From: Viridothelium virens
Taxonomy: Eukaryota; Ascomycota; Dothideomycetes; Trypetheliales; Trypetheliaceae
Direction: 5' to 3'
Assembly (NCBI GenBank): GCA_010094025.1
Contig: ML991801.1
Location: forward strand, 62,001-126,000
Length of the DNA stretch: 64,000 nucleotides
The position numbers and the translations under genes were made by a program. The notes under the pieces are model-generated. The model was not told the origin of the DNA. It saw only the letters and a list, made by a program, of their open reading frames with translations, and searched no databases. Below are positions 1-11,238 of the stretch, piece by piece. How positions within the stretch are numbered: the first letter of the stretch is position 1; the number at the start of each line of letters is the position of its first letter.

Positions 1-2188
1 CTGTTCCCCCGCTGCAGAAGCAGAGCGAACGGCACCAGAAAGATCCTCAAACGGAACCGCTACTACTTGTGCGAAAGCAGTGACAGCGGCCTCTTCTGAC
101 TCGAAAAGAATCCTATTCTCATCGACCTCGAAGCGGGAAGTGTCTACCGCAATTACAGGCCTTTTCCCAGCCAGGCCCTTCAGATAGGGGATGAGGATGA
201 GATCAACAGCATCAGCGGTTGCATCTTCTGGGACTGGGTACCGAGGTCCGGGGTTTTTGTTTAAGCGGTGAACCGGTGAATCTGTTACGGCGAAGCCGCG
301 CAACAGACCGCCAACTCCACCTTCGAGCCAGAGTAAGATGGCTTTGATGAAGTCGTATCCAAATTGTTCACGCGTGGTGATGATTGCACCCTCACCAGGG
401 GCAGGCCGTATTTGGGCAAAGTGTTGGAAAGCTAATGTCTGCTGACCTCCCGCTACCTGGAGTCGTCCACCGAGTACTCTGCTGAGGGTCCCTGCCGCTT
501 GGACAAAACGCCACGCAGACGCGCGATTACGTTGCAGTGTCCTCTGAAAGTGCACATCTATTTCATGAGGGTTCATAGGGTATCGCCACGCTTTCATAAT
601 CTCGTCCATATCTGGGAGAAGTGAGGCTGCATGTCCAAGGACAGAGGAGAAAGAACTAGCATAACCAGTAGGATCGGTCACAGAGGGTTCGGTCGCCTCG
701 GACATTGAGAATAGGGTTTTGCGAATAGTGACCATACCCTTAGCAATGCGGAAGCTTTGTCGTCGGGCTTCTGGAATCAAGACTTCCCTGGCCTCCGTTT
801 CAGGACTTCGAGCCCGTGGCGCTTCGATGGGTATTTCCTCGCTTTGACCATTACCATACTGCACTCTCAGAGCCATCGAACTCGGGTCTCCATCAGCGTC
901 CGTTGGTACTACCCGCGCTCGTGAGCCTGCTCTCACCGCACCTTCACGAGAAGTAGTAGATCCAGGCTTGGTTTTTCTCTTCCTTTCCTTAGATTCCTTA
1001 GATTTTGTGGTACGGCCGCCAGCAATTTTTACCGATTCTTGCTCTTCGCCAGCATCCGGACTGCGTACCAGGTCGAAGCTGTAAATGAAGTCGCCAGACC
1101 AACTAGCGATAAGTTCATTGGGGTTGGCATCGCTGATCTTGCAGGCCGTGATGTGTCCGTTGTCGGTTTTCTTCATCTTCTTTTGACCATTCGGAGCAAA
1201 TTTCCTCACGCACTGGGTTGCTCGACCCAGCAAATCATCTTGCTGGTCGGAACGACTCGATGCGGGAGACATACCACCACCCATCTCCCTCAAACGATCT
1301 CGCCCAAGCATTCTTCGATCGTGGAGGAAGCAGTGCAGGTGTGCGCCTCCTAGGGCTATGTAGTGGGGCTGACTGGGAGAACATGATATTGTATTCAAAT
1401 CAAGGTCATACTGCTTGTAGGAGATGAGCGGAGCTGGTACATTGTCGGAAGCTGCCGAAGGTCCTCTTCCAAAATGAGGGGGTGGGTAAGCTGAAGAAGG
1501 CTGCCGCAGGTCCCATTGGCGCACCTCCCCGTCTTCAGAGCATGTAAGGAATAGATGTGGTGATGACTCTGTCACAATCCTCTTCACCCTATCACCATGT
1601 GATCGGTATACTCGAGCATTTGTATCTCCCTCGCTGAGGTATCGCACGCCTTCCAGATGATTGTTGCGTCCTCTTCGTCGCCCAGCATGAGCCAGATGCG
1701 ATCGAGTCGTAGAGTTTGCCGCTTGTCCAGAATATTCAATGTCAAAGATGCGCACCTCAGCGTCTCCTGCAGCTGTGACTAATGTCCGATCGTTGGTATG
1801 TGGCATGAACTTGACGGAGAATATATTGGCTGTGTGACCGGTCGAAATGGCTGTCGTGAGACTGAATTGATTCGCTGCGTCCTCGGGCTGATAAGCATGA
1901 ATGTTGACAAACTGATCATCGGATCCGCTGGCGAGGAGCCTTCCGGTCTTTGACCAGCTACTACAGAATCAGTATCCAGAATCCATAGTCTACAAGATTT
2001 GACTTTCATATGAGATCAAAAGCATACCTGAGCGCGTTCACACATCCTGAGTGCCCGTTCAATTCATTGACAATGTCTAAATTATTGACCCATTGTCGGT
2101 CGCCATAGATGCCTCGAACCTTGGAGTATCGCTTCTCAGAAGTCCCAAGTTCACGTTTCAACAAACGGTCGTGCAAAGAGAATTTCAT
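1..2188 (-). CDS. DCAF-type WD40-repeat protein (3' end beyond window)
   Basis: Exons 2028-2188 and 1-1960, with an intron at 1961-2027, give 707 codons that run off the left edge in frame. The start at 2188 gives MKFSLHDRLLKRELG; an in-frame TTG further up was ignored. The N-terminus has the RELG tract followed by WVNNLDIVNELNGHSGCVNAL and then WD-type blades (LLASGSDDQ, FSVKFMP, LVTAAGDAEVRIFD, LFLTCSEDGEVRQWDLR). This is the layout of DDB1/CUL4-associated factors of the DCAF5/6/8 group. These proteins are thought to recruit substrates to CUL4-DDB1 ubiquitin ligases. After the first blades comes a basic, disordered insert (about residues 360-440, Lys/Arg/Ser-rich), then more sequence without clear blades. 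The last blades presumably lie left of position 1. WD40 identity is certain; DCAF assignment is family inference. Confidence 0.85.
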
Positions 2189-2783
2189 GTCGGGCAAGCC
2201 TCATTGCAAGAACAGTCTGAGATCAGATTTGAATGTGAGGTTTAAATTTGACTGGGCGTTGTGAGAGAGCAGGAGTTTCCGAAGGCTGATGAAGCGGTTG
2301 TATGGTGGGGAGCTTGTGATACTGACGGAAGTTAAGTATGTCATGTACCCCAGAGTGGCGGCAAGCTCCGATCGAATGGTTGAACCTCACTGGATCCACA
2401 AAACTTACAGACCAGTTAAGAACTCAGGTGTTAGATTCCAAAAAGACTCATGAGGATCAGCAGTAAGTTCGTGGAAAATTCTCAGGCATCTGGCGTTTGT
2501 TGAATTATTCACATAATTTTTACAGACATCCCTGGCTCCTCTCATGCCTATGTCGCCAGCAACACCGACCCTTATGCACAAGAGATTGGCAAACCACTGC
2601 CAACGAACGGGAAACGCTCAGAGGTGCCCAAAACGCAGATCGAAGTCATCCCACCACCGAGCGCCTTGGGGGAGCCCATGAAATTGTCCCATCAATATAG
2701 CCATCTTAAATCTAAGCCAAGCATTGCCATAGATGATGACCGTTCGCTAGAATCTCATAAATGAACTTCGCAAGTCCAAGCTA
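2189..2783. other. Intergenic: promoter side of the DCAF gene, 3' side of CDH1
   Basis: This 595-bp gap separates two minus-strand genes. It should hold the DCAF promoter and the CDH1 3' UTR. The only open frame, at 2497-2700 on the plus strand, has no recognisable homology or splice context. I see no RNA gene or repeat. Confidence 0.6.
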
Positions 2784-4750
2784 CTACCTGATGGATCCCT
2801 CTCGACCGAGGCCACCGACTCCACTACTTCCGGACGCGTCATCTTTCGATTCTTTCCGTTTGAACGCATCCCAGAACCTCAACGTCTCATCGCCGGCACC
2901 GGTAACGATGACCTTGCCATCAGGTCTCATGGCCAGGTAGAGCACACGGTATGTGTGGCCTGTGAGGCAAGCTACCTGCTGCATGCTCGGATACTTCCAG
3001 ACCACAATCTGATTTTGGGAATAGCCATGCGTCGAGACAAGCTCGTTGGAATTCTTACTCCACGCGAGATTGCAGACTTGGCTGCCCGTATCCAGCGTTC
3101 GCAGAAGATAAGGATTTGGAGGTGTTGATGATGTGTTGAGCGAATAGTCGTTAGACGAAGAGAGGAAGGTCGAAGGGAATGTCGCAGATGACGAATATGT
3201 CGCTGCTGCGGCCGCTGCGGAAGATGTCGCAGGAGCAATCGTATTCCAGAAGCATATCCGCCGATCTGCAGTCCCACCGCCGGAGGCAAGAAGACCCCGT
3301 TGATGCGGACTCCAAGCGATTGCCTTCACGGCTGCGCCATGTTCACTCCATTTATGCAATGGGTCCGTCGACATGTTGTCCCAGACAAATAACTTATTGT
3401 CGTTGCCTCCGCTTGCAAGCTGCCTGTCTTCACTGTTCCACTTGAGTCCACATACTTCCTGCTTATGTCCAACCAGCTTTTTCGTCCATTGCTCCGGTGA
3501 CCGTACGTCACGATGATAGATTATCCGATCGCGAGACCCCGATGTTAGAATGTGATCCCACCACGCAAGCGCACCAACTCGTGCCGTATGACCAGTCATT
3601 GTACGTAGTCGCCGTGAATGGCCGACATCCCAAATTTGAACAAATCCCCTGGATGTTCCAACGGCGAGATGGGAACCCTGATTCACGAGCGTTAGCATTG
3701 AGGCCAGCACTATATCTCAAGCCTCTCCAGCTTACCCTTTGTATCCAATTGACGCTCGTCACATTATCATCACCCTCGAGGTCCAGCAATTTCGTCACAC
3801 GCCCGCTTTCTGAATTCCACATATAAACGCAAGCACCCAGTCCTACTGCTAATATATTTTGGCTTCCCCAATCCACGAGATTGAGATAGAAGTCATCTGC
3901 TAAATCTGGGGCATCGAGGACTTTGTAAGGGACTTTAGGTACGGCTCGAGGCGATTTGCGTGGACTGAGTAACATCTGCTGACTGTTGAGTTTGACTGGC
4001 GATAGGCTATACAGCTCGGAGCGAGCATCGAGGTTTGGACCATGTCGCGAATGGGGCGTTCTCGAAGGCGTCCAATGACCTGAGAGACTTTGGTTGCGAG
4101 ATGCGGAGAAAGTGAAGAGGTTCTTGTGAGGGGTTGATGGGGTGAGATTTGGTGCTGGAAGTCCATTGGACGGATTGTCGTGATCGTTTGGAGAAAGATT
4201 TTGGGGTGCGGATTGAGGAACAGTAGAGTCAAACATCTCTGACCTCAGCACATTTGAGAAGGTGCGATTGGCTTCCTCGGCTAACAAGGATTGGTAAGAC
4301 AGGCTTGATAAGTGACGGGATTGACTTACTGCGCTGGAAGTGAAGTTCATGATTCGGCGTCCTCCTTGTTGATTTCGATGGCGTTGCAGGTGAGCCATCC
4401 TCATGCATAAGGCTAAAGCTTGCCTGTAGATCTTGTCCCGTCCTATTCGGAATGAAACGGTCACCGTATACTCTTTGCCGCTTCCTACTTGGACTGGCAG
4501 TTGGCGTGTGTTCTCTCCGTTTACCCGCATCCTCAAACTGTCGGAGTGCTTTGCTGAGAGCGTTGGGGTCCACGGGTTCTGAGCCTCTTCCGTTTGCGTT
4601 CGCAGTATTGTCGCTGAGGTGCCGTTTTCCTTTTGCAGTGGGCGGTGTTTTAGACTCTGGCGGTGATATCAGAGTAGGAGTGTGGGTGTCTCTTGCTCGT
4701 TCTTGATTTGTAACATCAGAGAACCCAGAGGCCTGTTCCGAGTGGGCCAT
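2784..4750 (-). CDS. CDH1: APC/C activator Cdh1 / fizzy-related (WD40)
   Basis: Exons 4330-4750, 3736-4280 and 2784-3677 (introns of 49 and 58 nt) give 619 aa. It is a substrate-recognition co-activator of the anaphase-promoting complex, acting from mitotic exit through G1. The N-terminus is disordered and carries a perfect C-box, DRFIPNR, at residues 97-103. A segment with LLSPRKSPRAVPKVPYKVLD and DDFYLNLVDW precedes the propeller; this is the Cdh1 rather than Cdc20 signature. Seven WD-type blades follow (for example LAVGTSRGFVQIWD, LASGGNDNKLFVWD, VTGAGDETLRFWD). The chain ends in Ile-Arg, the IR tail that docks on the TPR subunit Cdc27/APC3. A Ser/Ala-rich loop (about residues 480-520) interrupts the propeller. 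Several SP/TP sites in the N-terminus fit CDK inhibition. The start at 4750 is the first ATG. Confidence 0.95.
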
Positions 4751-5738
4751 GGCAAAAAAAGTGCAAGTTCGCTTTTGACCGAGGGGTGAGAAGCGTCCGT
4801 GAAGCGCGGAACCAGGCGCACTTAAGTTCCTCTTCGAGTATCAATGACCAGATTCTTTGTATGAAGTAGATTTGCGTCAAGGAGGCTCCCCCAAAAGTGA
4901 ATTGGCCTGATCTCTAGCCGCGCCTACGGAGGAGCGCAAGTCCCGACAGGTCAGTGGGCAGAGGGTCGCGGCGACGAGCATCCAGTCGGTCAAACGCAAT
5001 GACAGCGACAGTTCCTAGAGGAGAGAGCCAGCAGAGATAACGAATGAGGTGAAGAATGCAGCGTGAAGGGATTGCGACGCAGTGTTAGAGGGTGACGAAG
5101 GGGATCTCTGAGTTCGGGTTGCAGATAAGGACAAAAACTTTGGCCGCGCTAGTCTGAGGTAGGGCAGCAACGGAGACTGCTGATCAACACACACCGCGAT
5201 CTCAGCGGCCACCACGGAGTATCACCGTATCATTCACGCACTGTGGCTACAACAGTGACAACAATGTCACGCAAGCGGCTCGACATCACAGAAGGTGATG
5301 ATCACAGAAAGGCAGTCGCGGTGAGCAAAGTAAATCTAGATCTGTGACGACGCGCTAGAGGACGAGTAGTTCATCCAAACACGGTAACTATCAAAACAGT
5401 GAGTACAAATCGTCAGAAGAGTTCTGGTGGCGTCCTTCAGTTCTGGCACGGGCGTGATGAAACGTAAACAAGCCGTTTCCTTCGGCTGCGCGCCTCTGAT
5501 TGGCGCCCGCGACTGGACATGCGGCATCATCATCATCAAGCTTGGACCCCAGGCGCCGCGAGAAATGACTTAGGGCCGAGTGGGCCGTAGTGAACTGCTT
5601 CACTTTTTCGAACATCTCCAATTCCCAGCGGCAGACTGCCGTCTGACGGATGAATAAGACTGTACGTCGCAAGTTTGCCATGTCAATCGCTCATTGGCTA
5701 ACCTTCGGCTTATTTGGCAGCAATTCCAGATTAGGAAG
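4751..5738. other. Divergent promoter region, CDH1 / aminopeptidase
   Basis: About 990 bp lie between the divergent starts of CDH1 and the M18 peptidase. Inverted CCAAT boxes (ATTGG) occur at about 5497-5501 and at 5693-5697, the latter about 40 bp before the aminopeptidase ATG. A minus-strand frame at 5391-5681 shows no family features and lies in this promoter, so I do not call it. Confidence 0.5.
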
Positions 5739-7402
5739 ATGGCATCAACAAAATACGCAGAGGATTTTGTTAATTTTGTCAATTCCTCGCCATCTCGTAA
5801 GACTCTCCAAAACACAGTGATACGTACGAGTACCTTACTGATCATTTCGAAGCTTTCCATGCAGTCCATTCAGCAAAGAACTTGCTTGAGAAAGCTGGCT
5901 TCGAGCACATTGAAGCAAGTATCTCGTTTTGCATCCTACTCCAGACCTAATCTTCGTGCGTTATTCAGGAGCAACAGTCGTGGTCTTCAGTCATTAAGCC
6001 AGGTCGAAAATATATTCTCACTCGTAATGCATCGTCCATTGTCGCTTTTGCGGTAGGAAAGAAATGGAGGCCCGGCTCCCCAATTGGGATGATCGGAGCG
6101 CACACAGACTCTTGCTGTCTTCGTGTCAAGCCCATTTCAAAGAAACAAAGTGATGGCTTCCTTCAAGTCGGTGTTGAGACTTATGGAGGTGGCCTGTGGC
6201 ATACGTGGTTTGACCGTGACCTCAGTATCGCCGGACGAGCCATCATCAGAACCAAAACCGGCGCCTTTCAGCAAAGACTGGTCCAGATCAAAAAGCCCAT
6301 CCTAAGGATACCGACCCTAGCCGTTCATCTCGACCGTCAGGAGAGTTTCTCATTCAACAAGGAGTCTCAATTGTTTCCTATCGCAGGCCTTGCTGCTGCT
6401 GAGCTCAATCGTCGGAGTGAAGACAGAGATTATGAGAAACTGGAGAAGGAACAGTCCGATTCGAACCAAAACTACGAACCGCTAAGGGTACCATCTGAGC
6501 GTCATCATCCGTACCTTGTTGAACTTATCGCGAAAGAAGCTGAAGTCTCTGCATCTGAGGTGGTCGACTTCGAGATGGTACTCTACGATACGCAAAAAGC
6601 GTGTATTGGCGGGCTCAATGACGAGCTCATTTTCTCTGCTCGACTTGATAATCTCGAGATGTCGTACTGCAGTGCCATTGGTCTGATTGAATCATTAGGA
6701 ACCTCGCTGGGCAATGACTCCACTGTTCGTCTTATTGCTCTTTTCGATCACGAGGAAATAGGAAGTACCAGCGCTCAAGGAGCGGCTTCGACGCTACTCC
6801 CTGCGGTTATCAAGCGTCTATGCACTCTAGAGACCTCGGCAGAGGAAAATGCCTCAGCATACGAAGAAACGCTTTCGAAATCCTTCCTTGTATCTGCAGA
6901 CATGGCTCATTCTGTGCATCCCAATTACCCAGGCAAGCACGAATCTGATCATCGGCCCGAGATGAACAAGGGCACCGTCCTTAAAATCAATGCCAATGTC
7001 CGCTATGCCACGAACTCGCCAGGTATAGTATTGATCCAAGAGATGGCAAGACGGGCCAAGAAGTCTTCGACCAGCCCTTCAAAGGCCGAGACCGGTGTTC
7101 CCTTGCAATTATTCGTGGGCCGGAATGACACGTCGTGTGGCAGCACCATCGGAGTAAGTCCAATTCCAGAAACCTGAATCTATTCCTTCAGACTGGTCTT
7201 ATGTGATACTTACGATCATCTTTGTTAGCCCATGCTCTCCGCAGCTCTCGGCGTTCGTACTCTTGACCTGGGCAATCCCCAACTTAGCATGCACAGCATC
7301 AGAGAGACTGGGGGCGCTCACGATGTGGAACATAGTATCAGGCTGTTTGATAGCTTCTTTAGTAATTTTGGTGAGGTTGGACAGAGTATTCAAGGGGACT
7401 AA
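5739..7402 (+). CDS. M18 aspartyl aminopeptidase
   Basis: Exons 5739-5796, 5853-5914, 5969-7153 and 7229-7402 give 492 aa. It is a zinc metallopeptidase that removes N-terminal acidic residues. It resembles cytosolic DNPEP/Ape4 more than vacuolar Ape1, because no long propeptide precedes SPSPFHAVHSAKNLL. Metal and catalytic motifs are in order: GAHTDS (His ligand), SARLDN (Asp), DHEEIGS (Glu pair), SADMAHSVHPNY and a C-terminal GPMLSAALGVRTLDLGNPQ with a following HSIRETGG. The second intron (5915-5968) starts with GCAAGT, so it is a GC-AG intron; the join gives the expected EEQQSWSSV. The 3' end is convincing: HSIRLFDSFFSNFGEV. The length matches the family. Confidence 0.93.
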
Positions 7403-7886
7403 GTAGGCAATAGCAGTTTTGTCTTTGACATTGCACTCTGATTACTATGACCTTGTTACCACACTCGGCTGCTTGAATGTTCTTGATGTGATGCTCGTTA
7501 GTTGGTAAATATAAGGACGAACCACACATTTGAGATGCAGGTGCGGAATCTTGAATCTGATTGTTGTCTTGCCAAGAAATTTTCACTATTTCTGGTAATG
7601 AGAAGAAAATAGTCAAGTATGCAACGATCTGCAGAAGTGCTTGTTAGGTTCCGCACCTTGCCTACTGGAATTTTCAATGAACACTGATGACTGTCTCAGT
7701 GTAGTGTAGAAATGGTTACACTGGAGTACAGATTATTCGGCGAATCTGTCTACCGTAGTTGCCGGGATATTCCCTTCATCCGCAGGAGCTCCTCCAGGTA
7801 CATTTCAGCATAACTACTAGTCCTATTGAAGGGAGAAATCAATAAGACGCAAATCTGAAACTTCTAAGTCTCACCTGGGGCTGAAG
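7403..7886. other. Intergenic between aminopeptidase and phosphatase
   Basis: 484 bp containing the 3' UTR of the aminopeptidase and the promoter of the HAD phosphatase. I see no gene, repeat or RNA in it. Confidence 0.6.
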
Positions 7887-9121
7887 ATGTCTTCTGGATC
7901 TCAGTATCTGACTGGCGATCCGTCGGCGATAGCGGAATTCATTGAGAAGTTCGATGTTGGTTTATGACTTTGTCCGCTCACGAACCTTGTAAACCAGACT
8001 GACTGCAAGCAGACCTTCCTATTTGACTGTGACGGTATGTTACACGATATTCTGAGAATAACCGTCTCATCGTAGCCTATGAGGCAACGAGAGGAGCCAG
8101 GCTATCGGCTGACTAAAACGCTCATGTAAAGAAACATCGCTACTGCCTCCATCACGCAACTAATGATCTCTGTAGAACAGGTGTACTATGGTCTGGTTCT
8201 CAGTCATTCGAAGGCACCGCTGAAACGTTGGAAATGCTGCGGAATAAAGGTGGATGCCCTGTCTCTTTCTATTGTACCTGTCAGCAGCTTACAAGCGTAG
8301 GCAAACGCCTTGTCTTCGTGTCGAATAATAGCACAAAGTCACGCGAAGAGTACAAGAAGAAATTTGATAGTATGAATATCAACTGCAATGTTGTAGGTGC
8401 CCATCAGCAAAACGAAAGTCTACTTTTTGTGGGATTACATCTCATGTTCTCATAGGAAGAAATTTTTGGATCGTCGTATAGCGCTGCCATCTATATTTCC
8501 CGAAAACTACGTCTTTCGCCGCCAAAGAATAAGGTCTACGTCCTTGGAGTCGCCGGCATTGAGACCGAACTTGACTCGGAATCAATACCTCACGTCGGTG
8601 GTACCGATGAATCCCTACGCCGTGAAATGACTGGTGATGATTACGAAAAGATCGCATCAGGCGAAATGCTGGATCCAGACGTTGGCATCGTCCTCACCGG
8701 TCTTGACTTTCATGTCAATTACCTGAAAATCTCCTTGGGTATGGCCTATTTAAGACGGGGAGCAATGTTCCTGGCAACGAACATCGACACCACACTCCCG
8801 AGCAACAAGACACTGTTCCCAGGCGCTGGAGCTACGAGCGCTCCTCTTATAGCGGCCTCAGGAAAGGAACCATTGGCTCTAGGGAAACCGAGTCAAGCGA
8901 TGATGGATGCGATCGAGGGCAAGTTCAAGCTTGACCGCAAGAGGACTTGTATGGTTGGCGATCGTCTCAACACGGACATTCAATTTGGAATTGAGGGTGG
9001 TCTCGGGGGTACGCTATTGGTCTTGACAGGTGTGAGCACGAAGGAAGACTTTCTTGGAGGAGGTAAAGAGGTGGTGCCCATGGCGTATGTGGACAAGCTG
9101 GCGGATCTCGCCTCAAAGTAA
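7887..9121 (+). CDS. PHO13: 4-nitrophenylphosphatase / phosphoglycolate phosphatase (HAD-IIA, Pho13-like)
   Basis: Five exons (7887-7955, 8013-8034, 8181-8249, 8300/8301-8392, 8456-9121) give 305 aa. It is a haloacid-dehalogenase phosphatase of the Pho13/PGP group, which clears phosphoglycolate and related toxic glycolytic by-products. The nucleophile loop DCDG lies at residues 28-31, followed by VLWSG. Motif II is VSNNSTKSREEY, the cap contains LTGLDFHVNYLK, and the acidic motif is CMVGDRLNTDI. Exon 2 is only 22 nt and encodes the residues just before and including the catalytic DCDG. The first donor (GTTGGT) is weak, so the join before residue 24 is the least certain part. The C-terminal GVSTKEDF is typical of the family. 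Confidence 0.92.
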
Positions 9122-9301
9122 AGCTAGACTATTTAGAATGTATAGAGATACAATAGATAAGCTACGTGAATAAAGATTTACTGACCTCGCAAGCACTGGT
9201 TCTGAATACTCGCTAATTACAAAAGTGCTCTCCTTTTTCAATGAGATGATCGGAGGAGGTGGCCCGGGCAGTTTGGGAGAAGTGCGCAAGAACTTGGCTC
9301 T

Positions 9302-9336
9302 TTACGCGAACGCGCCTAGACGCGTCTTCCCGCGTC
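9302..9336. promoter_or_regulatory. CGCG-core cluster with MluI cell-cycle box upstream of PRI2
   Basis: Within 35 bp there are four CGCG-type cores. One is a perfect ACGCGT at 9320-9325, 64 bp before the PRI2 ATG. In yeasts ACGCGT is the MBF-binding box of G1/S genes, and primase genes are classic targets. A role here is inference from position and motif. Confidence 0.5.
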
Positions 9337-9388
9337 CCAAGGTAAACTTATCATCCCACCTCAACTCTTATGACTTTACAGAAAGACA

Positions 9389-11082
9389 ATGATTAGACAA
9401 GAGGCATTAAGAGGCGATCCGAAAAGACGCTTGGGTCTGAATCACAAAAAGAAACAGTTTGAGCAACCTCAATTCAAGCAACAAGATTACACACATCGTC
9501 TCAACTTTTACATACTACCGCCCACGCTTGATATTACGCTCGAGGAATTTGAAGAATGGGCAATCAGTCGGCTAAAGGGTAAACTCATATGTCCAAACCA
9601 GCCTCGCGAGCAATTGCTGATGCGACACTTCCTACATTAGTCCTCGCGGAGCTTGAAGCTTGTGCATTCCGCAATCGAACACCAGAAGAGACCGCAAGCT
9701 ACATGCAACCAATCCTAGCCAAGCACCTGCCTCTTGCTCAAAACTCGTCAAGATCATCTAATCTGCAAGATGAACGCAAACGTGACCACTACTCTCATTT
9801 CATTCTCCGTCTTGCGTTCGCCGCGACAGAAGACCTACGACGAAGATTCTCGCGCCTAGAGACCCAGCTTTTCAAATTACGTTTTCAAAGCGACGATGCG
9901 AGGGAACGTCGAGAATTTGTGGATCACCTGAACTTTGAGTGGGACAAGGTTGGAGAGGAAGAGAAGAGGGGACTGGCTGAAGAGCTTGCCGCCGTGACCC
10001 CATTCAAATCCAAAAACGCGGGTAGTGAAGAGGAGGGTTGGTTCAAGGTAGATTGGGAGCAAGTGCCTGAGCTTGTAGAGGGTCGTAAAGTCTTCCTGAA
10101 GCGGGGAAAAGCATATGTCCCGGTGCGAGAACAGACTACTTTAGTCGTGAATGAGTTTCAGAGGCGGCTCGATCAAGGCCTTGTGGTATGTCGCTACTGG
10201 ATTTTAATCCGTTGCGCAGATAATGCTGACATTCATCTCTTATAGCTCACCTCACGCGCTTTGCCACGTCTCGACGAAGACGACCGACTCTCTCCAATCC
10301 TTGCCCATCTCAGCAAGTCCTTCACAGCTCCAGATGCAGCCTACTCACAAGACTCTTCTCTCTCTGGCAATGACATCAGTGCGGCAAACGTTGATGCCTT
10401 ATCGACTCATTTCCCAGCTTGCATGTCTCATCTGCACTCAACCCTCCGCGCAAACTCTCATCTCAAACATTTTGGCCGCCTCCAATACACTCTTTTCCTC
10501 AAAGGCATTGGGCTTTCTCTACCTGAATGCATTGCGTTTTGGCGGAAAAGCTTCCGTCTAATTACGGACGAAAAGTTCACCAAGGAATACCTGTACAATA
10601 TCCGACATGCTTATGGTGATGTTGGAGGCGATGCGAATAGGAGGGGAAGGGGCTATACGCCGTACAGCTGCCAGAAGCTATTAACAGAAGGCATGCCTGG
10701 TCCTGGTCAGACTCACGGGTGTCCCTATCGGACGTTCAGCCCGGATAATCTGGTCGGCCTTCTGCAGAAGATGGGTGTGAACGATAGAGACTTGTTGAAG
10801 ACAGTGCGGGAAGACGTTGGGAGACAACGGTACCATATTGCGTGTAACCGAGTCTTTGAATCGGCGCACAAGAACGAGCTTAAGAAAGTGAGTGCTGTAC
10901 CATCCTCCACCAATTAAGATTCTAACCACGGCGGATGATAGGTCAAGGATGAAGGAACGTGGAATGCGGCAGATCTGGATACGATACTGCATCCGAATAC
11001 ATATTTCAAGAGAAGTTTCCTGCTCAAGAACATGGGCAAGGTTCAGTCAGGCGATGTCGGCATGGAGGATCCGTCACAATGA
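9389..11082 (+). CDS. PRI2: DNA primase large subunit
   Basis: Exons 9389-9578, 9641-10185, 10246-10887 and 10942-11082 give 505 aa. It is the non-catalytic large subunit of the polymerase alpha-primase complex, needed to start RNA primers in S phase. The N-terminus has the expected HRLNFYILPPTLDITLEEFEEWA. The C-terminal domain binds a 4Fe-4S cluster. Cysteines at about 304, 387, 404 and 445 are spaced 83, 17 and 41 apart, nearly the spacing of yeast Pri2 (336, 417, 434, 474). The context GYTPYSCQKLL, HGCPYRTFS and YHIACNRVF is diagnostic. The last exon supplies the usual HPNTYFKRSF tail. A CGCG cluster lies just upstream. Confidence 0.96.
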
Positions 11083-11238
11083 TAGATGGCTCTGGAATGG
11101 CTATGGCGTTCCGGATTCCATTGTATTTTATGGCTAAGCTAGGCCCTCATCTTTTCCCATGGCAATCCACCAACCAGTCATCCATTTATCTCAAGTGCCA
11201 TCCTTGTAGCCTGCTCTGGTGACTTTTCTGCGTGTCTC

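Noticed and set aside
5391-5681. 96-aa minus-strand ORF in the CDH1/aminopeptidase promoter
   Set aside because: No homology I recognise; lies across the CCAAT-containing promoter of the aminopeptidase.
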